In this document: positions 23,162-35,604 of the stretch, one piece after another
Position numbering within the stretch: the stretch's first letter is position 1
How the letters are laid out: every line of letters begins with the position of its first letter
NCBI GenBank assembly: GCA_949825025.1
Contig: OX463781.1
Span: 46,264,317 to 46,328,316 of the forward strand
Reading direction: 5' to 3'
DNA length: 64,000 nucleotides
Source: Siphlonurus alternatus
Taxonomy: Eukaryota > Arthropoda > Insecta > Ephemeroptera > Siphlonuridae
Program-made: the position numbers and the translations under genes
The notes under the pieces: model-generated
Seen by the model: the letters and a program-made list of their open reading frames with translations, nothing else
Told to the model about the DNA's origin: nothing
Databases searched by the model: none

Positions 23162-26100
23162 ATGGGGAAAAATAATCGCCACAAAAAGTTTTTGAAGCAG
23201 GAAAAAGCTAAAGTGAAACTTAAAGGTAGCAAGAAGCTACTTCTGAAGGGACAAAATATTACTGACACGAGTTTTAAAGTTAAGAAAATTGTTCTACAAA
23301 CGCAGCTTACTTCAAATCCAGAAAGTGAACCTCAGACCAAGAGAAAGTTGAATTTGAAGGTAAAATATGATTATTTGGTACAGTGTGCATACTACTGCAG
23401 TTACAGATAACCCATGAGCCCCCAAAAGAGTGAAATATTTACTGTTGAGAATACGTAATACAAACTTAAATTTATATTGAGGCTGGAACCCCGGTAATAA
23501 CTTTAACGTATTGAAAAGCCATATTTCCTACAGGTAAAATAATTATTACTGAAAAAATATAAAAAATTAACCTTTGTTATATGATACTTTCAATAGTTTA
23601 TAATTTATAAATTTGTAATATCAGTCACCAGACCCGAGCTCTCGGTCTTTATATTGTATGCATGTAGGCATACAGTATATGATACTCCATGCATTACAGT
23701 ACCGATACTTTGTATACTGTATGCAGAGCTTATTACACAAAACATGCATTTATGCATCATACAGTATCAACAGTATGCTGTATGATACCCTCTGATTTTT
23801 TATGTTTTTTTTTTATTTAGGAGCTGTTGTCACGCATCGGTCATTATAATGCCAATATGAGGCAAGAAGCAGTCAGCGGCCTACGTGAGCTTGCCGTCAT
23901 GCACCCGGAAATTTTGACTACGAGTTTGTGCAGCTACATTGAGAGTAGTGCGGCACTGTGTGTTGACTTGGAGTCAGCTGTGCGGCAAGAGGCGTTGAGG
24001 CTGCTGCACCATGTCCTTGAAAAGGTGATTGCCACCATCACCATTCTCCCAGCTCCAGACAAAGCTTTGTTACCCTTGTGTCATTTATTTACTTTCACTG
24101 CAGAGGCGTGACAAACTTCAATTATTTGGTGATGGATTTAGCAACTGGCTCTCTCTTGTACTCCAAAATTTCAAATCATTAATTACTAAATTTACTATAT
24201 ATGTATTGGAGTTATAGCATCCGTAAATCATGAGTTAGTGAGGTGTATATGTCAGTACCAATATGCATAATATATTATAGGCCTATACCCAGTGGTGAAA
24301 GTAGTTTCAAATTCTTGCCAGTGCGCTTCAGATAGAGGCCTGAAGGGCCCAAACCCCCGCCGGAGGCGCGATTTTTTGGGAAAATGGGGCGTGGCTTATT
24401 TTTTTTAATTGAAAAATGCACTAAAAATTGATTTTTTATAATTTTTTAAATAGAGTGAGCGATTACATTTTTTTAAAGAATTTATTTTCTAAAAATATTT
24501 TAAAACCTGCCCTCTATTAATTAAGAAACGAAAACCAAAAATTTCCCAAAGTTGGTGTTTCGGAGGCGTTTAACATGCAAAATTCTGCACAGAAAACAGC
24601 TTTTTACTTTTTACTTCAACTTTACTTGAACTATGGTACCAATTAAAAAATATGTACGTAATCTATCATAAATTCATTAATGAATTTTCGATTTAAAAAT
24701 AAAATATTTTTTTACGGTGCCGTTTTTCCAGAAAAAATATTGAAAATCCCACAAAATAAGTAAAATTAAATAATTATTCAAACTTTTAACCGATTAAAAA
24801 AAATGTAGTGTCGCATATTAAATTGCATGATAAAAAAAATATTCAAAAATATCTGTGTTGGCTAATGAAAATTAAAACATAACTTTTAAGGGTAAGATAA
24901 CATGAACAATCGATTGTTGTAGTCCCATTTGTTTAACATGTAAACCTTAGCAACCTCATAATGATTTTGAATTTTTTTTTGAGAGACAGTTCTCTCATAT
25001 GGAAAAAATTTCAAAACAATCGGACGATCCAATTTTGTTAAATTAATTTCTTAGTTTGGGTCTCTATGGGAAAGCCCTATACTGAAAATTTAATAATAAT
25101 AATAATAATAATTTTAATTTAAAAAAATCATTTAAATAAATTGGATCGTCCGATTGTTTTGAAATTTTTTCCATATTTTTTTGGTGCCAAGAACTGTCTT
25201 TAAAAAAAAAAATCAGAATCATTATGAGGTTGCTAAGGTTTACATGTTAATCAAATGGGACCATCAACAATCGATTGTTTGTGTTATCTTACCCTTAATA
25301 TGAAAAAAAAATCGCAAACAAGTTGTCTATGTCTAGCAGCAGTGTTAATCCAATAAAAATATTTTAATGAACTGTTTCACAATTTAGAATATTCTATAAA
25401 TTTAATTAATTTAATAAATGATACATTTTTTTAAATAATTAAATTATCGTTTAAAATGTCTCAAAATAAATTAATTTAATAAAAAAATTCCAAAAAGATG
25501 TATAGGTTACAATTTTAAAAAGGTGATAACGACTACCAATTTATAGGAAAATTGAAGATAAAATAGTAAACCCAGTAAACAGTAAACCTACAGATATTTA
25601 AAAAATGTATAAAAAAAAATTCTTTGATTAAAAAAATTTAAAAAAATTATATAATAAATAAATGTGTTCTCAGGCTCGCGCGCCAATAAAAAGAAAGCTA
25701 GGCGTTTGTGAGAAAAATATTAAAATTAACTTTTTTATCGTAATCTTTTAAAATAATGTTTTACTGTAGCACTTACTATTTATTTATAATGCAACAATTT
25801 CGTATCACAAATTGTCAATTTATTTTTATCTTTTACCCAATGAAAAATATAAATAGAAGTAAATACATTCAACATGGATTTCAATTACTTTTTTTTAGTA
25901 CAAATTTTTGACTTTATAAAAGAAAGTGCAAGTTAAAACTTTGTGAGATAAATAAAATCAAAGTACAAGAACATGTATTGAGCATGAATATTATATGGTT
26001 TATAATGTGATCTGTTCACACTTGCAAATATTGTTTAAAAATTATTGATTTTTTTAGTAAATTTCGATCAGTGTCTTACCAGTGCGCCGCACTGGCGTCA

Positions 26101-29100
26101 AATGTCTTACCAGTGCGGCGCTCTGGTGCGCACCGGCTTACTTTCACCACTGCCTATACCCTATACAGTATATTTTATGAACATAAAGTAAACTGCAATA
26201 CAAACCACAACTCTTTTTTACACAAAAATGTATGTTTTTTTGTTGTTTTTTTAAAGCTTAAGGGTAAGGTAACGCCACCAATGTTAAAAAAAATCCCTCT
26301 CACAAAAATTCTGAAAAAAATTTAAAATGTTCTCCTCTATACCCCCTATCAGTACCTAAAATATCAGGTATACAAATACGATCTAGTTTTTGAGTTATAA
26401 ATTTTTAAAGTTGACTACTTTAACATGGAGAAATGAAACTCCCATGTTAAATTGGTCAACTTTAAAAATTCATAACTCAAAAACTAGATCGTATTTGTAT
26501 ACCTGATATTTTAGCTACTGATAGGGGGTGTAGAGGAGAACATTTTAAATTTTTTCAGAATTTTTGTGAGAGGGATTTTTTTTAACATTGGTGGTGTTAC
26601 CTTACCCTTAATACATAATTATATTTTGTTTTTGTTTATAAACCTTTCTGAAAATAGAAAAAGTACTGTAACTGGCAAAAAAAAAGAAAAAAAAAACTTG
26701 CTTCAGAGTTTTTAGAACCGTAATTAACTTGATTTTCCTAACAATTTCTTCTACATAATAATCTCAGTTCTTATATATGAAAGTGCAATGTGCAGCTGAC
26801 TAATGTATATTTTACATTCCAGGTGAGCACGGTTCAACTTGAGCCGTTCATGGCCATGTTAGTATCGTACCTTTCCGTTGGGCTGTCCCACCTTCATCGT
26901 AACGTTCAGGAAGATGCCCTGAGAATGCTGGACGCAGTTTTGGCTGTGGCTCCCACACTCGTGGCCAGAGCCGCGCCGCTGCTGCTGCCGGCATTCCTCG
27001 ACCAGATCTCGGTACGTCGCAGCTCAGGCGGCACCGAGCGCACCCTCTCGCTCGACCTGCAGAGCGCCAATACCAGCACGAGGTGGCGCATCAAGGTGCT
27101 GGGCAGGCTCCATGCCATGCTGAGTGCCGCTGCCGACCCGGCCTCAAGCTGCGTCACTAAACCTAAGGAGCTCCACTACTCCCCTAAAATGTCCCCTTAC
27201 GTCTCTATTAACTTGATGAGACCTCTGGATGAAATCTGTGTAATCCCGGGACTTTTTGGCAAGGGAGCAAACCTGCTGGCCCAAGAACAGCTGTTCCAAG
27301 ATGACGAGCAGATGAAGAAGTATATTTCGGTGCTTATGCCACTGTTGTTTGAAACTTGGATAGAAGTTGGACCGTCACAAAAACAAACTCGTGAAACAGG
27401 TAACTTGATTGTTGAAATCGTTTTTGCTGTAGTTTTAATACTTTTTTTTTTTTTTTTTTACTATATATTTTTTTGAAAACGGTTTTAATGTTGATTTTTT
27501 TTATAAAATACTATATTGCAAGGTAACAATATAATTACACAACACAGTGTTGATACTATTTAATTTCCTAAATATGTAAACTAACAACAATTACTGTATT
27601 TTATTTATTTTTTAGAGTACTGTTCTGCAAGGCAAAAAAAAAAAAATAAAAAATAAAAAAAAAATACAAAACTCACTGAATAAATATATATGTTAGCACC
27701 CAAAGCCGAATTCGGGCAAAAGCCGAAAAAAATGCTCACATCTAGTTCTGCGCATCGCGAAATGAGCCAAAGCCGAAGTGAGTTTTTTTTTCGGCTTTGG
27801 CGCATTTCATTTTGAACAAAACTAGATCTGCTCAAATCGAAATGCGCCAAAGCCGATATGAGATTTTACTTCGGCTTTGGCGCATTTCATTTTGAGCAAA
27901 ACTAGTTCTGCGCATCGCGGTTTGAGCTAAAGTCGAAATTATATTTTATTTCGGGTTTGGAGCAAAATTTTGAGCACATCTAGTTTTGAGCAAAATAAAG
28001 ATGATTTTAATGACGAGATGATGATTTTAATTTTAATGATATTAATTTTAATTTTTTAAAAAGAAAAATAAAAAACTAAGACACTATAAACTTATAATAA
28101 ATATTAATATTGTGACCTAATATCTTTCAAGCGCTGTTTAAAAATAAATTAATTAGGGAAAAAAATAATGACTTTAAAATGTAATGATATAGCACAGTAT
28201 ACGTACGTACAGTACATACCTTATAAAAAATATTGTAGAATCTGTTGTTTTTATAAAACACTCCACTATTTTTGTCACTTAATTACTACTTGATTATGTT
28301 TTTGTTAAATTAATAAAATTTTTGTTTTAAGAACTGCAGCTCAAATAAAATAGACATATATACGCCACACGTTTTAAAGTATATTTTAGATTCACTCGCT
28401 CTCACCATTAGAAATATTGTCATGCACGCACTTGTAAATTTCATAGTTCTATTATATGTCTTAGAATTAGGCTATCATGCAATACAGGTTGTTATCGGTA
28501 CAACGAGATAAGAAAGTAGCCTTTACCTCTGCAATGAAGTTTAACCCCATTTGATTGCCGTATATGTTTAATATGTTTATGTATTGTGGCTGCTATAACA
28601 ATGTTCGAAGAAATAGAACTATGAAATTTACAAGTACGTGCATGACAATATTTCTAATGGTGAGAGCGAGTGAATCTAAAGAATACTTTAAAACGTGTGG
28701 CGTACATGTCTATTTTATTTGAGCTGCAGTTCTTAACACAAAAAATTTATTTACTTAACAAAAACATAATCAAGTAGTAATTAAGTGACAAAAATAGTGG
28801 AGTGTTTTATAAAAACAACAGATTCTACAATATTTTTTATAAGGTATGTACGTACGTATACTGCGCTATATTATTACATTTTAAAGTCATTATTTTTTTC
28901 CCTAATTAATTTATTTTTAAACAGCGCTTGAAAGCTATTAGGTCACAATATTAATATTTATTATAAGTTTATAGTGTCTTAGTTTTTTATTTTTATTTTT
29001 AAAAATTAAAATTAATATCATTAAAATTAAAATCATCATCTCGTCATTAAAATCATCTTTATTTTGCTCAAAACTAGATGTGCTCAAAATTTTGCTCCAA

Positions 29101-32100
29101 ACCCGAAATAAAATTTCATTTCGACTTTTGCTCAAACTGCGATGCGCAGAACTAGTTTTGCTCAAAATGAAATGCGCCAAAGCCGAAGTAAAATCTCATA
29201 TCGGCTTTGGCCCATTTCGATTTGAGCAGATCTAGTTTTGTTCAATATGAAATGCGCCAAAGCCGAAAAAAAAACTCACTTCGGCTTTGGCTCATTTCGT
29301 GATGCGCAGAACTAGATGTGAGCATTTTTTTCGGCTTTTGCCCGAATTCGGCTTTGGGTGCTAACATATACATACAGTATTACTGTATCTACTCTGTTTG
29401 GCAGCTTCTGACTTTTGATTATCTCTCTATTTTGCTTTTTTTTTCTGTACAAAATATATTCAGTATGGTATTTCACAAGTTTTTGTTGAATGGACTGTGC
29501 TGTGATTTTGTTGCCAATGTTTGCTTGCAGGAAGTCTGATAACAGCTGAGGCGGCAGAGCTGCTGGAGTGTGTGCTGGAGACGATGCAGCACCTCTGGAA
29601 CTACCTGGAGACCACCGAGAAGAAGAGAGACAACAAGGAGCTGGTAAGCACACCGTTTTCTTGAATGTTATTTGTGCTTAACTTGTACAGTGAATTGTAC
29701 CAATTGGCTCATAAAATTAAAATTGTATCACCTGATCATTTGTGTTGCTCTAATTGTCTTTCAAGCCGTGTAAATGAAACCGATGACTATCGTTTTCATC
29801 AATTACTGTGAACAATGTTGAATAACAAGTTCTGCCATTTGACAGCCTCATCACTTATTTTTTATATTTATTCGCATTAAATACCAGTTGGCACACTGTG
29901 ACTACACTGACTACATACTACATAATTAGATTTAGCTGGAAAAAAATAATAATAATAAAAATAACTACTGACATTCATACATATAGAATGATAACTATTT
30001 ACAATTATTTATGCGAGCTTCATTTTCTGAGTTTCTGTGTGCAGACGAGCTGGTTCCGGCAGAGCTTCTGCACCAACTTCGTGCGCCACCTGGTCGCCCA
30101 CTTCCCGTACTGCACGTCTGAGGAGGACAGGAAGAGCAAGGGACGTCGCAGCAGCAAGGGCCAGACGCCCTTCGAAGAGGAGCGAGTTCGAAGCTGCAGC
30201 AACCAGAACTTGGCCATGTGCCACATGTTCTGCTGCCTGTGTGACAAGCCAAGCAGCGAGCAGGCCAAGGCAGTAATCTCCTATACCACCAGTAAGTTTG
30301 ATCCTGTACTTGAGACTTTTATGTTTTTAACTTTTTATCCAGCTCTATGGTCTAGTGGTTAGTACTCCTGGCTCTTGTCCGAGAGGTCCCCGGTTCAAAT
30401 CCCAAACACAGCAGACTTTTCGTGACTTAGGACGGATGTGACTGATTACTAAATGATGAAGTTGGTAGGAGGAAGACAGCTTATGGCTGTCTGTACTCCG
30501 CTGCCCTGCAGTCTTGCACTGCCACTGCAGGCTGTACAGATCTGGTAGTAAAAGCCCAAAAGAGTACAGAAGAAGGTTCTGGGTGTCTGGTAAGCCCCAG
30601 CATGATTGCAAGATAACTCTTACTGGAAAGGTTTATGTTTATAAGGTTTATGTTTGTTATAATTAATTAATTAATATAGGATAACTGCCACTTTTTTGAT
30701 ATAGTGTTTTTACGCTTTCCTCACTCAATTTTGACCTTTTTATATGTTATATATATGTATTGAGTGAAATAAATAAATAAATACCTGGCCGCACCCGAAA
30801 GGGTACAAAAGGCTTCAAGGATATTTCATTTTTAACTTTTTTTTTTAAGTTTCAGTGATGAAACAAAAACAAATGCCTTGAGTCAGCCGCTCAAATGTTA
30901 TATTTTTGTGTCTAGAGTGTCTGCAGTCCGGTCAGCACACCTCTGAACAGCTGATTCGAGTTCTTCGCTCCCTGCTAACCCAGGGGGCAGGGCAGTGGGA
31001 GGGGGTTGGTGTGAGCATCACCCCGCTGGCCCAAGCTGCCGTCGAGAGCTGCCTTGGCAGACGTCAGAAGGCAGAGTTCTCCAGCTCCCCGTTGTTCGTC
31101 CTGCTGTGTGATGTCAGCCTGGCCACCGCACGAGCCAACTGGAGAAGGTTCGTCCTCTTTGTGTACCGACTTAGTTTGAAATTTGATTTTCAAATTTAAA
31201 GTTATACGTGTTCTATCCTGAAATATAGGAGATTTGTGCCTGTATTTATTGATTAATGACTAAATTAATTATTCAAACAATTTGTTGTTTTGCTGTGTTA
31301 GTTCTAGGTGTTGTAAATTAATAATATAAACTTGAATGGGAATTATGAATAGGATATGGATAAATATGGAAAGTTTACTGTTTCCATCCTATCAAACTCC
31401 ACGTCTTTCTAACTAACTGTTACCTAACTCTTTTAGTCTTTCAAATTTTATTTTGGCTTTCTGGTTTATATAATTTCCAGGGACAAGAAACAAAAGAATA
31501 ACTTGCCATAATTTCTTTTTAGATTATATTGACAATATAATTTTATTATTGATGAATGGTAAAATTTTAAGGTTGTTGTTTATAATGTTTGTGCTCCCAG
31601 GTTAGTTGGAGACTCGTCCTACTGCAAGTTTGTTGAGGAGCTCCCAAGTATCCTCGCTGAGGAGAGCATCTCGGAGAAGGCACTGGACACGGTCGTGCAG
31701 CTGGCAGCGGTCCAGGACCCTCTGGTGCTGCAGGGAGTCAAACTGTACCTGCCCAGGATAGTGGGTGAGTGTTGTCCAATGAAGGAACTTTGTTCACAGT
31801 ACTCTTAATTCCCAGTCTGCACCCCAGATACTTTAGTACTGTTTCTAAGTGGGGCTTGTATGTTGATAAACTTTTCACAGTACAAACTACAAGATAAGGA
31901 TACAAAATAGTGACCTCAAACAAATTGCCAGGGAATACCTTGACTACAGTGCATGTATGGCAAAAATCAAAATGTTTTCAACTATCTCTTGATGTTCAAT
32001 ATAGTCAATTATAGTAAGTAACACGTACTAGAAGGTAAAGTCACTTGTTCACATGACAGTGTTTATACAAATCTGTTGATGACGATGCATATAAGAATGT

Positions 32101-33849
32101 GACCATTGATTTTGTATATTAAACACCAACCTGTGAACGTTAGCAAATTTCCTCACTTTTATTTGCAAATTTATTTCTCCAGTTTTTTAATTTATTTCAC
32201 TAACACAAGAATTACAAAAGCAAAATAATTTATAGATTATTTATTTATTATTATTTATAGATTAGTTCTCTGGCACTGGCAGATAAATTTTCTCCATAAG
32301 CCACCATGTTAAAAAGTTTGTATTTTTTTCTGTAACTTTTAAAGTTATAATTTGAAACCATCTCATACTCCTCATTTAGGGGTCTTCTGGTAAAATGAAT
32401 CAAGAGATTCTTATTGTCCTCAAAAAATTTTCTTTGATGCCAAAACAGCAATTTCAAGTTTTTTTTTTTTTTTTTTTACATGTAGGTTTGGATAGGACAT
32501 GGGAACACTACAAAATCAGCTGACTTGAAGCTGATTTTTGTTGTTGCAGAGAACTTGTCTCGTGTGACGGTGCCGGGCATGCAGCAGTACGTTGCCCAGA
32601 CCACGGTGCTGGCGGTTCTGTTCCGTGCCAGCGTGTGGCGGCTGGACATCCTGGACAGTGTGGCGAGACAGCTTGTGGCCAGCAGTCCCCTTCTGCGAGA
32701 CAAGTTCCGTCAGATGCTGCAGTTAGAGTGAGTCACTGGGTCATGCTAAACAGAATGGTCCAAAATATCAAAATGCGGATGAAATATCATCAAAATATTT
32801 GTAGCATTTTATAAACAGTTAATCAACAATGGTGCACTTTTCATAAAACTTTTATGGCAATACTAATGATTGACTCACATGAACTGACGAGATACTTGAA
32901 GTGCTTCAAATCTTAGCTGACAAATAGCTGACATTTTCGTCCCTCGTCCGGAATAATGAGCTATCTGCTTACTGTGATCTCGTTACAATAATGAGCTATC
33001 TGCTATTTCAGGTAAGCACAATTATGAGCTGTAAATCGTTATAAAATAAAGCTCATTACTACGGCCATCTGAAAAGGCAGACATCTTAATCATAGGCTCA
33101 TTATTCCAGACGAGGGACGGTTTTCAGTTATATACTTTTATTAATGAATACTAGAAATTAGCTGATGACAATGATTGAACGACACCATTGTAGGCATAAA
33201 CTAAGAATTGAAAGTCTATAGAGTTTTGCTTTAAATGTAATGCCTGTTTGAAACCAAATTATTTTCACTGTTCGAGTTTCATAAAGTACACACCTCATAA
33301 TCTTCCTAATCATTTAAGATGGATAAGTTAACTGAAAATATATCTAAAATTATTGTGAATTTGTTAATAATGGTTTTCAAGCTAAGACTATATCACAAGT
33401 TATTTATTGCCAACTGCTACTCTGACCCTTGCCCTCATGAAGATATCACCATCCAATATGACTTATACTCACAGGTTAATAGGCCTTCTCAACCTATCAA
33501 TGTCAAAATTCCAACTTAACCACTGAAAATATTAAGCAAATTATAAAAATTGTTTATAGCAGTTTGAATAATTTGAAGTTATCCTAAATAGAAGCATAAA
33601 TCCATATCTATGTATGTAGACTATGTGACAAGGTCTTCAATCAGAGCAGACTGAATATATTTCATGCTGTCCCTAATTAGAATTTTTTTATATACTTATT
33701 GTTAGTTTAGATTTAATTTCTAGCACAAAGCACTTCGAAACAATCTCTGATTTTATTTTGTTTGCTTGTCTGTTTCCAGGAAAGATTTGAACCCAAGTGG
33801 TGCAGTTGCCAACAAACTAAACACAATGTCTTGGTTCATGCACCAGTAA
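23162..33849 (+). CDS. TEX10: TEX10/Ipi1 homologue (ribosome biogenesis)
   Basis: Nine exons: 23162-23359, 23821-24024, 26823-27399, 29531-29643, 30045-30291, 30916-31147, 31601-31764, 32550-32727 and 33780-33849. All introns are GT-AG, and the frame closes to 660 aa. Exon 1 is lysine-rich (MGKNNRHKKF, residues 1-66). Exons 2-3 match the Ipi1 N-terminal helical-repeat region: KLNLKELLSRIGHYNANMRQ across the exon 1/2 junction, and RNVQEDALRMLDAVL in exon 3. In other animals TEX10 acts with PELP1, WDR18, LAS1L and SENP3 in nucleolar 60S maturation and rRNA processing. The start has G at -3 and +4. Vertebrate TEX10 is about 930 aa, so this form is short. The middle after the Ipi1 region is the likely shortened part, or an exon was missed (intron 2 is 2.8 kb). 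The C-terminal exons are alpha-helical in character and end SWFMHQ. The large introns are filled with transposons. Confidence 0.87.
24290..26152. mobile_element. non-autonomous hAT element in TEX10 intron 2
   Basis: The ends CAGTGGTGAAAGTA and TACTTTCACCACTG are exact inverted repeats. They are flanked by identical 8-bp TSDs CCTATACC (24282-24289 and 26153-26160). The right subterminal region repeats TCTTACCAGTGCG(C/G)CGC. The body is 1863 bp without a transposase frame and contains a nested TTAA MITE (24890-25294). Confidence 0.94.
24890..25294. mobile_element. TTAA MITE (family B-related), nested in the hAT
   Basis: It begins GGGTAAGATAACATGAACAA and ends with the inverse, with TTAA on both sides (24886-24889, 25295-25298). 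The arms share AACAATCGATTG, AACATGTAAACCTTAGCAAC and CAAAACAATCGGACGATCCA. Termini match family B for the first 12 bases while the interior is unrelated, so it is a sister family mobilised by the same kind of end. Confidence 0.9.
26262..26607. mobile_element. TTAA MITE family B, copy in TEX10 intron 2
   Basis: GGGTAAGGTAACGCCACCAA at the left and its inverse at the right, with TTAA at 26258-26261 and 26608-26611. It is almost a full-length palindrome, very similar to copies at 19143 and 49375. It ends about 215 bp before exon 3. Confidence 0.93.
27687..29370. mobile_element. 1.7-kb foldback element in TEX10 intron 3
   Basis: The termini TATATGTTAGCACCC and GGGTGCTAACATATA are exact inverse copies. 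Arms of about 760 bp (27687-28452 and about 28607-29370) are near-identical. The outer 250 bp of each arm are built of repeated blocks such as GCGCCAAAGCCGAA, ACTAGTTCTGCGCATCGCG and CTCAAATCGAAATGCG. No ORF. A decayed relative lies at 1219-1910. It occupies most of the intron, so the pre-mRNA would contain a very long hairpin. Confidence 0.9.
30342..30783 (+). mobile_element. tRNA-derived SINE in TEX10 intron 5
   Basis: The first 72 bases resemble a tRNA: an A-box-like TGGTCTAGTGGTTAG and a perfect B box GGTTCAAATCC at about 30393. A roughly 200-bp unrelated body follows (CAGGCTGTACAGATCTGGTA, GGTTCTGGGTGTCTGG). A, T-rich sequence then ends in an (AAAT)n-like tail near 30764-30783. The exact 3' limit and TSD are not clear. 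The cloverleaf is not intact enough for a functional tRNA gene. Confidence 0.7.
32939..33119. mobile_element. MITE in TEX10 intron 8
   Basis: CGTCCCTCGTCCGGAATAAT at the left is inverted at the right (ATTATTCCAGACGAGGGACG). The motif AATAATGAGC(TATCTGC) is repeated inside the left half. 181 bp, non-coding. Confidence 0.78.
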
Positions 33850-34416
33850 AATTGTTGGCTATTTTTTTTATCTCATATTTTCATTATTTAAGTTCTTAAG
33901 CAAGCCATCATTGAACGCAGCGAGAGTAATTTGAGGAAGCAGGAAAAATATTCAGAGGAAAATCTTTATCTTCAGGAGTGGTTTTGCCATAAAAATTAAG
34001 TGGCTGCGGAAAGGTAAATCGATCCACCCACAGCCCACATATTATTTCTTATACAAGAACCTTTTCTACGTCACTGGATATAATTATGCAGTTTAGCAAT
34101 TACCACTTTTTATCATTTTTGTTCTAAGCTAGGACTCTAGCATTATCTAGAAATATATCCTTTATTTTGAAAATATGTGTGAAGATGATTAAGAATTTCA
34201 AATATTTTAAAGTAGTCCTTCAAAGTTTTCATTAACATTTCTGGTAAATGCTAGGTTCATATCGGATCAATATGCTATGCATAATCGTGTTTTAGATAAT
34301 ATAATATATATGACAGAATTATATGCACCATTTATAATGAATTAAATTAATATCTTATTATAAAGTAAAGATTCTGTTGTTTCAAAAAAAAAAAAAAAAA
34401 AAAAAAAATGTTCATT
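33850..34416. other. TEX10 3' flank
   Basis: Contains the presumed 3' UTR. No canonical AATAAA was found, and an ATTAAA occurs near 34342. A poly(A) run of about 23 bases sits at 34386-34408, directly before the large foldback. Confidence 0.45.
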
Positions 34417-35185
34417 AATGGGTTGGCTGCACGGCCGATTTTAAGTGGCGGAAACGAAAGAGGAGGTGCTGAAATGCAGGTGTGAATTTTATGCGAATTT
34501 TTTGAGCACTGTAACTTTGTATAAATGCAGTTTTAAAAGATGCATTTCACCTGGAAGCCATTGCCTACCGCCTTTGACGTCATCGAAATGTCAGGTTCGG
34601 TTCACTATAGATATGCATACCTGTACTCACCTGCATAACAGGTAGCCAATCAAAAACAATCTAGCCAAAATTCAAAATTTCAAATGCCTAGCCTGATCGA
34701 AGTGGATGAGTTTTAAAACTTAAAAAATGCACATTATTCCATGTACGCGTACTGTAAAAACACACTGGGAGATAAGTAATATTACAAACGTACCTTTCAT
34801 CATATTTAAATAATAGAAATTGTTTCTCAAATAGTTTCATTTTATTGAAGAGAAGATGCAATATCAAGTCCTTCCACCACACTCTCTTTTTAAATGATTG
34901 GCGCCGTTAGCAGTTATCAGCCAATGAAAATGTGTAAATTTATCATACTGGACTCCTTCCGTATCTGCTGAATATCTATTGAATTATTATATTAAACCTA
35001 AAACTGAGTCTCTTTTCTTATCTACGAAGATAGTAGGATGCCGTAGGATTCATATTTAACTTTATTAAGACCCTTGAATCATAATTTTTAAATGTCTTTT
35101 CAACCCCCTATTTGCTGCTGCTAAAACCATTAGTGCAGGAATGATTGAAAAATAAATACAGTTTTAATTTCGACTATTTAGCATG

Positions 35186-35257
35186 GGCGTCTGTGGCCTA
35201 GTGGAAGTACACTTGTCATCCACGCAGAAGTTTTAGGTTCAAATCCCCTCTGGGTCA
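35186..35257 (+). repeat. tRNA-like block in the left arm of the foldback
   Basis: Contains TGGCCTAGTGGAAG (A-box-like), TTGTCATCC (an anticodon-loop-like stretch) and a perfect B box GGTTCAAATCC. The acceptor stem does not pair convincingly, so this is a tRNA-derived SINE head or tRNA pseudogene and not a working tRNA. Confidence 0.6.
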
Positions 35258-35531
35258 TTTTATATTTTTAGTAGCACGAGGAAGTTTATTTCACATTTTT
35301 AATGCAGACGGGGTAAAATAATATTATTATTTCTTACAATATAATTATATTATATTATTATAAGTCACACTTTTCCATATAAATACGCACTTCAAAAACT
35401 TTGCAAAAAAAAAAAAAAGCGTGTCATACAATGATAGAAAAATTAATAACAAATCATAAAAAACAAAACAATTTTACCCCGTCTGCATTAAAAATGTGAA
35501 ATAAACTTCCTCGTGCTACTAAAAATATAAA

Positions 35532-35604
35532 ATGACCCGAGGGGATTTGAACCTAAAACTTCTGCGTGGATGACAAGTGTACTTCCACTAGGCCACAGAC
35601 GCCC
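35532..35604 (-). repeat. tRNA-like block in the right arm of the foldback
   Basis: Inverse copy of 35186-35257 with a one-base difference near the 3' end. Its presence in both arms means the tRNA-like sequence was in the element before the arms were made or homogenised. Confidence 0.6.

Noticed and set aside
29995..30276. Several overlapping frames on both strands over TEX10 exon 5
   Set aside because: They are shadows of the GC-rich exon in other frames. Only the frame starting TSWFRQSF joins neighbouring exons in phase.
30342..30413. tRNA gene
   Set aside because: A and B boxes are present, but the acceptor arms do not pair and a SINE-like body follows. It was called a SINE instead.
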